From Asterochloris sp. CNOR1 (lineage: Eukaryota > Chlorophyta > Trebouxiophyceae > Trebouxiales > Trebouxiaceae): 64,000 bases of DNA. The position numbers and the translations under genes are program-made. This document shows positions 55,184-64,000 of the stretch, piece after piece (positions within the stretch are counted from its first letter, which is position 1; each line of letters begins with the position of its first letter). The stretch lies in contig OZ017754.1 of the NCBI GenBank assembly GCA_963969365.1, positions 2,852,001 to 2,916,000 of the forward strand, given 5' to 3'. A model generated the notes under the pieces. The model was not told the origin of the DNA. It searched no databases and saw only the letters and a program-made list of their open reading frames with translations.

Positions 55184-56775
55184 GAGACTGTCAGCAGGGC
55201 TTCATGGAAGCCTTGGGCCACAGGTGAGGTCTGGAGGTGCTGTGGTCCATCTTCCAGGTTTAATCAGTTGCAGCAGTGTGTGAGTGCATAGACTCGCACT
55301 TGCTGAGAAGCATGTTGTGGTTGAGGCCACAAGCATCCTGTTCCTTCCCCTCACATCTCAAGCTGAAATGTGTGCATGTGTTGGGCTTGTCTGCATCAGC
55401 ACAATTGAAGGCAACGCATGCCTGCTGGTTGGGCAGCAGCATTAGGAGGTGAGCTCATGCGCCAGTGAGTAGGAGGCGCTTCGCATGTCTGCTAAGCTTG
55501 TCCCCTGTAGAATGTTGTTGTGCGTGAGTCATGCATTAGCAGGCAACGTGCTGTGTTGGACCTGTGTGAGGTAGCCACATGGTTGACACAAGGGCTGGCC
55601 CCATGGTGAGGACTGCGTGTCCCCTGTTGGGCTTGTCTGCATGGGCAGCGCTCAGGGCAATGGGCCGCCTGCTGACCGGGCAAGCACATCAGGAGGTGAG
55701 GCAGCGCATCAGGACTGCAGGGATGGTTGCAGGAGGCTGACCTGTGATGCTGCAAGAGGGACTGGCTGCAGTCTCCCTGCTGCAGGGTAAGTGGAGATCC
55801 TCCTGCGCAGCCCAATTCCACAAGTGAGATGGGCTGGTGCTTTGCTGCGCTTGTCTGCATGACTGCTGCTGAGGGCAATGGGCTGCCTGCTGCTTGAGCA
55901 GCCTCTAGAGCAGGTGCACCAGTGGCTGTGTTTCAGCTGTTGCCTGTGCCTGCCAACATGTTGAGGTATCAGCCTCAGCAGACAGAGGGCTGCTGCCAGC
56001 CCTATTGGCAGCTGCTGCATGCATGCCCCCAAGCAATGCAAATGATGCACCTGCCAGCACACTTTCTCTGAGAGGTCCTTGTTGCTTCTGCAGAACGCCC
56101 AAGCGGTGCAAGCAGCCCACAGGAAGAGCAGCTGCAGGCAAACGATGATGTGCCAGGCCCCAGCTGTGGGGAGCCGGCTGTGCAAAGCACTGTCAGGCGG
56201 CCCCCAAGTGTGACAAGCAATCAAACAGCACACATAAGTGATCGTGACCTGCACACTTCAGCAGACATTGCACTAGCATTGCAGGCTCACTGAGCAACTA
56301 GGGCACACTGGCCCGCCCAGCATAGCTGTCAATTCTGTGGAGGAATGGCTCACTTCAGCGTGGATAGTAGCCAGAAGCTGACAGGACTGATTGCGATGTG
56401 CACCTCTTAACTTTGTTGAGCGCCATCTTCTGTCATGATTGTCACTGAGCGCATCAAGTTTGCTGCATTGCTGTCGATGTAACGACGCCTTCATGTGCAT
56501 ACCCACGTTAGACAGCAGGCTTATCTCATCTATGAGACAAGCGGTTTATGAGACAAGCAGTATGTGAAACACATCTCACGCTGCACATATTCAATGTAAA
56601 AGCCACATTGCAGTGTGGTCAGCAAAGAGGTCTGCAAGAGTCTGTCCGGGCTACTGAAACAGGCTATGGGTGCAGTGCAGGTCATCAAGTTTGGACAGTG
56701 CAATAAGATCGCCTAGTCCTGCTAGGCTGTTGCTGAGGTGCAGGCGCAGCTCATCCTTTTTGCCTGGCTTCTGAT
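55184..56775. other. Gene-poor, repeat-bearing region
   Basis: 1.6 kb between the small open frame at 54923-55183 and the gene-fragment repeat. It holds three copies of a 90-110 bp repeat described separately. Otherwise I see no gene. Confidence 0.45.
55380..55945. repeat. Dispersed repeat, about 90-110 bp x 3
   Basis: Copies start near 55381, 55628 and 55848 with the core gggcttgtctgcat, then a ggcaatgggc-type stretch, gcctgctg and gaggtgag-like sequence. A fourth copy lies at 63612-63700, 7.7 kb away. Some copies have a gtgag at the end like a splice donor. No frame is conserved. Confidence 0.65.
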
Positions 56776-57159
56776 GTGCAGCACAGCCTGTCTCCAGTCA
56801 TTGCTGCAGGGAAACTGGCTAGAGGATTTGTGCAGATGTGCCAGAATGCAAAACCTGGCAGCGGTATCAATGCAGTCCGTGGTGATGGCCAACAACATCA
56901 TACATCACGGCAGTGCATTGTGAGGGTCAGCATTTTTAAGTGCTGGCTTGCCGGTGGCGCATCATTCTTGTCACCCAAAAGATGGCAGGCCAATCGACTC
57001 ATGCAGTCGTGGGATGTATCGTCTGCATTGTGGGGCATAGCAGAGTGTGGTGACCCCTGTTTTGCCAGGAACCCAGCTGACGTGCTTTGCAAGCAGCTCA
57101 TTGGATCATTCTACCAACTCAGGCTGCGCTCGGCTGCAGCATTGACACCAACAAAGTAG
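56776..57159 (+). pseudogene. Open fragment of a possible OPR-like protein gene
   Basis: A continuous 127-codon frame ends NPADVLCKQLIGSFYQLRLR, then SAAALTPTK. The stretch QSWDVSSALWGIAECG resembles the Q-x-(L/V)-x-x-x-LW-A-A-x-x-G pattern of octotricopeptide (OPR) and FAST-type repeats that bind organelle RNA. The same 3' half is conserved in frame in the copy at 63834-64000, while the 5' half there has stops. This fits fragments of a host gene. No complete gene is visible, so function is unclear. Confidence 0.35.
56962..57128 (+). repeat. Direct repeat, copy A (about 167 bp)
   Basis: About 85 percent identical by eye to 63834-64000, including the blocks gcatagcagagt, cccctgttttgccagg and gctgacgtgctttgcaagca. 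Same orientation, 6.9 kb apart, on both sides of the receptor-like kinase gene. Confidence 0.85.
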
Positions 57160-58485
57160 ACTGTACTCTAGTTCAAGACCCCAGGAGGGCAGGCCACCCA
57201 GGTTCGTGTCTATGGCAGCAAGCTCAATGTTGCAAGGACGGGGTCTTGCTGCCGATCATGCTTTCCAACAGTGTAGTCCAGCACCAGACATGAAGGGTGA
57301 GTTCCTTGTGCTACCCGCTGCCCGGCAAGCTGCCTCAGACACCCCAATCTACCTTTCTTTATCACGCAGGCCGCCAAAGCTCTTGCAAGTGGCCCAAGTG
57401 GATGGGGACGGTTTTGCACCATTGGTCATGGAGACTTCTGAGGATCTGGTCAAGTCCAGAGAGACCCCATCATCCTGAAACCAGAAAAGCCCTACCTGAG
57501 CAGCATTGTGTCTTTGGTGCCATTGAAGCAGTATTTCAGTTCCTTTCAGATCACCTCAGCAGCTGGACCAAGCTGCCTCTTATCTCAGCGCTGCGGCAGC
57601 CTTCAGCCTTGCAGCAGAAGAACATACTCTAGTCTTCCACTCGCAAGCTTCTGAGGTTCTCCCACACTGGACTCGAGAGAAGCGCCCCTACCTCATCTCG
57701 ATTACAGACGCACTGGTGTTTTTGAGCAGCAATGACAGCACATGTAGGCCTGGGTTTATCTGGAAGTCAGGCCTGCATGTGCTGTCAGGACTGAGGCCGG
57801 CATCCTGTGAGCCACCCACTGAAACTTGGCTGCCTGACAATTCAAAAGCACGCACTGCATGTCCAGTTTTCTTAAATACTTACTTATTTCGACACTGTGG
57901 GAGGAGAAGGCTATCGGCCAAACACAGATGTTTGCAGCTTCGATCGACGGTCGCTCTGAGGCAAGGGTGACTCCTTGGAGAGAAAGCAAGCGGCATGCAG
58001 TTGTGCCAGGTAGTTTCCCAGCCAGGCCCAGGCTGATCACATTAACGATGTAAATGCTGGACTCAGCAGATGGCACCTGTCGCTGCTGCATGGATGCGTT
58101 GTAAGTCGACCACTTTTGACTCCTTGACAAAGGCATGAGCACAGCACTTCTGTGGGAGTGCACTTCAGAGGCTCATTCTGGTGGTCTGTAGTAAGTCAGC
58201 ATTGGACAGCAGGCAATGTTTCAAGCAGTATTGTAGGATCCCCAAGTGTGGTCGCTTGTGAATACTGGGTGAGCTGAAGATAGGGGGCGTTTGAGTTGCA
58301 CCGGTGGCTCCACATGACGACGTGGATATGAAGGCAACGATATGGGTGGGAGTGAGGTTGCACTGGAGGGGAGGGAGGCAAGGCGTTCAGGTTCGAGTAC
58401 CATTCGTTGTGGAAGTTCCTGACTTAAAACAGTGTGCAAGGACTCCTACTTCTTGTGCAAATGCATCCCAGCTCCTGCCAAAGCT
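57160..58485. other. Gene-poor region with two coding-like stretches
   Basis: Between copy A and the receptor-kinase stop. Plus-strand stretches near 57370-57475 (PPKLLQVAQVDGDGFAPLVM) and 57463-57545 (DPIILKPEKPYLSSIVSLV) read like protein but are in different frames and short. They may be exon remnants. I cannot chain or name them. Confidence 0.3.
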
Positions 58486-61400
58486 TTACGCAACTGAAAT
58501 TCTGTCAAAGCACTGCCTGAAAAGAGAGGAGATGCACGGCTGAGTTGCAAATGATGGAACCCAATCAGAGCATCAAGATGGGCATTGGCTTACCTGATTG
58601 TTGGCCGGTGCTGGGCTGAGACTTGCAGACAGTCATCAATCAAGGCCGCAATGTCGTGGGGTGCCTCCTCTGGCACTTTCAAAGGCCGCAACTGGCCCCT
58701 GATGGGGATCTCACCGGTGCAGATCTCCCATAGCAGCACGCCTGCAGACGATGCTGTCGGTGGAGGCTTGGGGGAACACCAGCTTGTGACTCTGTGTGAC
58801 ACACCTACCATAGCTGTAGATATCAGCTGCCACTGTGACTCTCTGATTCAAAAGCACCTCCTGCAGTCACCCAATCCATGGCATGTAGGTGCTGCTCTAC
58901 ATGAGCTGTGGCAATGCAACATCTTGCAGCAGAGCTCACCGGAGCAGCATATGCAAATGTGCAGCCATGCTCATTGGAGAGGCCTGTCCCCGTGTCCAGC
59001 ATGCGAGCCAGCCCGCAGTCTGCCACCTTTGCCAGATCCCAGCTGGCATCAAGCAACACATTCTGCAACATTCAGGAAATGGGTCAGGTGCTGCAGCAAC
59101 AATGGAAATCTGCTGAGCACAAGCACTCACTGAAGACTTAATGTCTCCATGCAACACCTGCACACAGATCAGCGCTGGTTTCAGGCCAGGACTCCATGCG
59201 TATCAGTAAGCATGACGGCTGACAGAGTTCCTCTCACCCGGCGAGAGTGCAGCCAGCTCATGCCCCGTGCCACATCCACGGCAACTTTGCGGCCCCGCTG
59301 GTGCCACAACATCTCAGAGCCACGTTCCTCACTGTTCATGGCCGCTCTGAGATCACCTCCAGCCATGAACTCCAGCACCTGAACTTGAGAATCACACATC
59401 AGCAGCAGAAATGCAGACCAGTGTCCATATACAGCACAAAGGGCAGGGTCGCCTATCTGGTCACCAGCACAGGCGTGCCGCAGACTTCGAATGCGCCATA
59501 GTACTGTAGTATGTTCTTGTCAAAGCTGAGCTGTTTCAGCATGGCAATCTCCTGCAGAGATGCTTGAAGGTTGTCGACGGTGGAAAGCGATGCTGCATAA
59601 TCAAGATCTCAAGTACCCGAACATTACGCACCTTTACGAATGCTGACAGCTGCCGCTTGTCAGTTCCATGCACTACCTTGACTGCAATTGGCTGCACGCC
59701 GCATTTCATGGCTTTGTACACCTGCAGCAACACAGAGGACCAGCTCCTGCGTTGCACTCTGTTTGGGCTTTTGGGGACACTGTGAATAAGCTGACCTTGC
59801 CAAATCCCCCTTGCCCAAGCTTGATAGGCCGCCCCTGCTCATTCCGGCACAGGGCTATGTCCTCATGTTTCATGTTGGCGTCATCAGGCCCCAAAGAAAT
59901 GAGTTGGCTGCCAAGGTCACCTGCAATAAAAGCAGGCACACTTCCCTGGTTCACAAGGGAGGTGACGCGCATCTTATAGAAGGCCCTGCAACTATGCCGA
60001 CCTTCCGTGGTGGCCCCGGAGCTGGTGACAAGCTCCCACAGCTGCCAACTGGTTTGGTTGACAGATGGACGGGGGGCAGTGGAAGTTGATTCACTCGTCT
60101 CTTGACTGCCATCTGAGTCAACAGGCTTAGTCTTGGTGAGCTGCTCGTCGCCTGGCGCCACATGAGCCAAGGCCGCACTGTCTCGCAGCTGACGCTCTTT
60201 CTTATTGCGGGCAAGTGTCTTCCGCCTTGTCAGCAGCAGCCCTGCAGGGCATTGGAAGATGAGAGGACGAGATCTTTGCAATCTTGTTTGCCACAGCTCT
60301 GCGGATGTGTAATAGACACACGGGGCACAGTCTTATGCTGCAGCACAACTCCCTGCGTTGTGTGGAACAGGGGCTGAAGCAAGATCGGTACCTCAGGCTT
60401 GCCCACCTGCTATCAGCAAGGCAATGGCAAGGGCACACGCCGCGGCAATGGCAATGCCTGCCACTCCTGCTGTGCTGAGGTGCCTATGTCTGCAGGTACA
60501 CTGCAGCCGTGAATATGGTCATCACTCAATTGACAAACATTTGAGTGGGAAGAGCTGCCACACATGCCTCTCATCTGTGCTGAGAGCGCGATATTGTTGG
60601 AGTTGGTCATACACCTGCACAGGACCGACAGGAATGGAGATTTGCACGTGCGGGACGCTGAGCCTTGCAGACAGGCAGAAGCAGCATCTGGTGCAAAATG
60701 CTCTAAGCCATGGCATCTCACCGTTCCATTAAGCAGACCATCTTGCACACTAGATACAGTAGTGGTGGTGTTTGGCATTCCTGCAGCTGACAAGTCTAAA
60801 GCAAACTGTGGAACAAATCCACTTGTGAGCGGGATTGAGGGCAGTATCAGTGCCAGATCCTGCATGTCCACAGGCGCAAAGTCCCACATCATCAAAGAAT
60901 CCAGGAGACTCTTACTTGAAAGCTCATGGTGATTACCACAATGCATGTTGCCCAGACCTCACCTGACTTATGCCGGTAACCCCCACGACAGTATGCTGGG
61001 CAATGACCGTGAAAGTCACATTGCTACTGGTGCCATTGTCTGAGGTCGGCCAGATATCCACCTGAACCAGCAAATGACTTGGGAAATTGGGCACTGCAAA
61101 TGATCCCAACCACCCACAACCCACACCAGCACTCTGCAGAAGCTGTGCGTCAGCTGGTGAGCAAGTCATGCTGACCTGCACAGGCCTGACACTGTTTACA
61201 CCCGCAGGCACCACCATCTGCGTTGCGAGCTCCAAGAGCACTGTGTTTTGTTTGTCAAGGTCAAATGGTAGTGAAGAAGGGCCGGACATCTGCATATATG
61301 GAAAGAAGGTGCTTAGACAGGCACACGCATCTGATAAGCAACATCTGATGCATCTTACCGTCAAGGCAATGCTTGCTGCCGCCATCTGTTCCACATTGAG

Positions 61401-62414
61401 ACGGGATGTGATGCCCAGTGCCCCTTCAGCCAACATAATCTGCATGGCAAATGCTGCCGCCTGCAGTCAAGCAGCTCCGTCAGAAAGACTGCCTGGTTAC
61501 GCTGCAGAGCAATTTGGTCATGATAGTTTTGCAGCAGGGGCAGCGTGTCTCACCTGCCATCCTTGTGCTAAGAGGTCGGCCTCAACCTCAGCATTGTAAA
61601 CCGCAAAAGCGCTGCCCAAGGTAGGCCAGATAGCTTTACTGGTGAGTGCTACCATTGTAAAGAACACATCGACGCTATCCTCTCCCTGCCCATTGACTGG
61701 CCCAAGGACTGCTGGGGCAGGTGCCACAGCCTGCTGCAGGCGCCTCCCCAGCCGTCGGCCTACAAGCAACACAGCTGCAGCATATGAGTGCTCACAGCAC
61801 AAGTATAGTGCGGAGCATAGAGCTTCACAGGGCACTGCATGCTGTTGGAAGGGGTTTGTTTGACTGGCAGACCTGGACGAGGATGCTGCGTCTGAGGGGC
61901 TGACGTGCTTGGGGTGAAGGAAAAGTTTGTGACGTTGAGGCTTACAACTGCATGAAGTCTTGTGAGCGCAGCCACGACTGATTCTGTGAAATTATCTGTG
62001 AGCGGCAGTAGCTCAGGGCCAACAAGCCTGCACACATATCAATTGTGGCTGCCAGCCTCACCACAGCAATTCAGGATCTGCACGCACCTGATCAAAGAAT
62101 TCCCCACCACCAGTGGGAAGTGGTCTGATGGTGTGGCCTGCACATAGGAACACAAGAGTGAAGTGCAAGTTGCACAGCTATCGAGACATCGAATTCAAGT
62201 GCTTGAACACGCCTCAAAGATTGATAGAGAGGTGCATGAACACCATTCAGTCAAGCACCGGAGGCAATCTGGCCCTCACCACGGAACTGTATCTTAAAAC
62301 ATTGTTGAAGGTGATGTTGGGGCTATTGTTTGCGTCTGCGTAGACTCTCCTTTGAAGGCATACGCAGCACAGCGCATTGAACAACCAGATCGTCCTGCAC
62401 CTCCAGATCATCAT
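58486..62414 (-). CDS. Receptor-like protein kinase, single transmembrane segment
   Basis: Eighteen minus-strand exons: 62414-62280, 62137-62088, 62027-61873, 61759-61554, 61460-61359, 61289-60963, 60910-60722, 60614-60564, 60500-60407, 60241-59796, 59721-59632, 59551-59471, 59378-59238, 59157-59131, 59062-58940, 58860-58809, 58741-58594, 58516-58486. Total 2448 nt gives 815 residues with phase closure; exon 60614-60564 is the least certain. A signal peptide (MMIWRCRTIWLFNALCC, cleavage after YADA) leads to an ectodomain of about 390 residues with several N-x-S/T sites and no family I recognise. A transmembrane helix (about 416-435, GIAIAAACALAIALLIAG) and a basic stop-transfer RRKTLARNKKER follow. 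The kinase has LGQGGFGKV, Lys in IAVKVV, HGDIKSSNVLLD, VADCGLAR, DIYSYGVLLWEI and RPTIRQCF. HRD is HGD and DFG is DCG, but both Asp are kept, so activity is possible but not certain. The ligand is unknown. Confidence 0.88.
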
Positions 62415-62604
62415 AAGATCCCGGATGAGGCAATGAGCTCCTCCTCTTGTTTCTTGCCTTGTAAAACACGTCCTTCCCCTTTGACTCGAGGACCTGTCAT
62501 GTGACCTATTCAGGGTTGTGGTGCAAATTTTCGTCGTTATGATATAGTTGAGAATGACATGACTGATCTGTCCCAGTGATGCTGGTAATTAGCCAGCCTG
62601 CAGC

Positions 62605-63033
62605 ATGGCGTCAAAGGAGATGCTTGAGCAGCAGATTTTGGACGACCTGTACGGTGGCACCCTGAAGCTTAAGCCTGCACTCAGCTGCCTCCTAGTCTTC
62701 TTATGGCCAGCTGTCAGCCTGCATCAAGGCAAGTGCTGCTTGTAGCGGCCATGATTGCGCGATGCTGCAGCGTCCTTCCACTGCATACAGCATAGATCTC
62801 AGTCTTCATCACAGCTGCAGCCTCTGGCGGCCTCCTGCTCAAGTGCGCCTACTGTTTGCAGATCAAGGCTGATGGTGCAATTTTGGTGAATAGGACTTCT
62901 CTGACGAGCTCACCAAGATCTCCTTTCTGGAGCAAGTCCTCAGAGGTGCTGTGGAGGTAGGCAACAGTGTGACAGCCCTGGGACCACAGCGTCAGGCTGA
63001 AGACCAATGACGTGCTGCTGGCGGTGCAACCCA
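62605..63033 (+). CDS. Start of an unrecognised gene (partial)
   Basis: An ATG at 62605 opens a protein-like exon (MASKEMLEQQILDDLYGG). Further coding-like segments are 62894-62956 (DFSDELTKISFLEQVLRGAV, bounded by tag and gtaggc) and 62990-63033 (VRLKTNDVLLAVQP, donor gtgagt). Their phases do not join in a way I can prove, so a small exon or a different donor is missing. The pieces suggest a small helical protein. The gene is divergent from the receptor kinase (190 bases between start codons) and may continue past 63033. Confidence 0.4.
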
Positions 63034-63611
63034 GTGAGTTTGCACTGGTGGCAGGCTGCATCCACATGCCTTTCAGGCTCCTGCAGCAGGCTGAAAAAGC
63101 TGTATGTCTGCAGCAGTGGGCCCGGCAGCAGGCAGACTGAGCAGGCTCCTGTCAGGCATTTGCAGGCCCCACAAGTAGACTGCAGGTGCCGTGGTATCTG
63201 CATCCACTCCTGCGTGCTTGGTGCCAGACCGCCAGCCTGTAGATCTTGAAGCAGCATGCAGTGGGGTGCAGATGATGTGCTGGCTCACCTGGTGAGAACA
63301 ATCCCAGGGGTACGGAGGCATTCCCTTTAGACAGGGCAATATGGCCCCATGTCCAGGAAGGGTGGCTGCATTGTCACCGTCACTACAGTCTCCTAATGCC
63401 AGAACATTGGCGCCCTTTATGGCTGTTTGCTGGCGAGTGCTGCATATGGCTGACCTAATGGTGGTCTGCGTCCAGTCAAAGGTTACCTGCCATCTTGACA
63501 CAGGTTGCACCCTACAAACTTCAGTAGTGGCTCTCAACGTGCTGTGGAGCCCTGTCTGGGGTGACCATGTGGCTTGCCCCTCCTAAATCATAGTGAGGTT
63601 TATCCGCCTGC

Positions 63612-63700
63612 TGCGCTTGTCTGCATCAGCCGCTGAGCAGAGCTGAGGGCACTGTATGCCTGCTGGTCGGGCAACATTCTGAGGTGTGTAGGTGTCGTGC
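63612..63700. repeat. Fourth copy of the 90-110 bp dispersed repeat
   Basis: The stretch ctgcgcttgtctgcatcagc, then gagggcactgtatgcctgct and ggtcgggcaa, matches the copies at 55381, 55628 and 55848 in the same orientation. Confidence 0.65.
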
Positions 63701-63833
63701 TGCCAGGGGCTTCTGAGATCCTTTGCAACAGGAGGCTGTGTTCAGGGTCCATTCATCAGGGCTTGAAGCCTACAGGTCAGCCGAGGCCACATGCAAGATC
63801 AGCAGCTATGTACTGGGCTTGTGGCACAAACCG

Positions 63834-64000
63834 CCATTCTTGTCACCCAAAGATTGGCAGGCAACTTGACCCATGCAGTTGTAGGGTGTGTCATTTGCAT
63901 TGTGTGGCATAGCAGAGTATGGTGGCCCCTGTTTTGCCAGGTCCCTTGCTGACGTGCTTTGCAAGCAGCTCATTGGGTCGTTGTACCAGTTCAGGCTGCG
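63834..64000 (+). repeat. Direct repeat, copy B (runs off the window)
   Basis: Matches 56962-57128 over its whole visible length. In the frame used by copy A the 3' half is open (EYGGPCFARS, then LCKQLIGSLYQFRLR) while the 5' half has stops. The repeat reaches the window edge, so its true end is not seen. Confidence 0.85.

Larger units (their letters stand above)
63034..64000. other. Region without a recognised gene
   Basis: About 970 bases with two repeats (63612-63700 and 63834-64000) and no exon I can support. It may include introns of the gene starting at 62605. Confidence 0.4.

Noticed and set aside
58388-58402. tRNA B-box-like ggttcgagtacc
   Set aside because: No matching A box, acceptor stem or anticodon arm around it.

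Overview
The window is nuclear DNA of a green alga, most likely a trebouxiophyte chlorophyte. The evidence is that genes have many short exons (17 to 529 nt) split by GT-AG introns of about 100 to 1100 bases, nearly all ending in TGCAG. The GC content is moderate, and the proteins are plant-like and chloroplast-targeted. I saw no prokaryotic operons, rRNA, convincing tRNA, CRISPR array, or virus-like or LTR element. Exon coordinates were worked out by hand from reading frame, splice sites and phase continuity. For seven multi-exon genes the exon lengths add up to a whole number of codons, which is an internal check.

Layout. 322-2274 (+): 3' end of a coiled-coil golgin with a GRIP domain. 3139-11899 (+): CCR4-type deadenylase with an N-terminal CCCH zinc finger and a long disordered insert. 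12145-17866 (-): conserved plant/algal membrane protein of unknown function. 18339-22982 (+): IQM-type calmodulin-binding protein. 23699-32412 (-): chloroplast chaperonin CPN60 beta, head to head with 32503-34693 (+), a thylakoid-lumen 15 kDa/TPM-like protein. 34845-37786 (-): FAR-17a/AIG1-like membrane hydrolase. 39799-50108 (+): Aurora-like kinase with a long Ser/Ala-rich tail. 50919-52475 (-): Maf nucleotide pyrophosphatase, head to head with an unrecognised gene ending at 53403 (+). 53404-58485: gene-poor, with repeats and gene fragments. 58486-62414 (-): single-pass receptor-like kinase. From 62605 (+): the start of an unrecognised gene.

The genes do not form one pathway. Several adjacent pairs are divergent and probably share promoters: membrane protein/IQM, CPN60B/lumen protein, and Maf/unknown.

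The most striking feature of the window is in its introns. Again and again an intron contains one or more decayed tandem copies of the neighbouring exon's end together with its splice site. It is seen in the deadenylase, IQM, CPN60B and AIG1-like genes and at seven or more exons of the kinase gene. This suggests introns that grow, and perhaps arise, by tandem duplication across exon-intron junctions. Other notable points are three GC-AG introns, a 17-nt terminal exon, a 300-bp foldback inside an intron, a receptor kinase with HGD and DCG in place of HRD and DFG, and a 167-bp gene-fragment repeat on both sides of the receptor-kinase locus.
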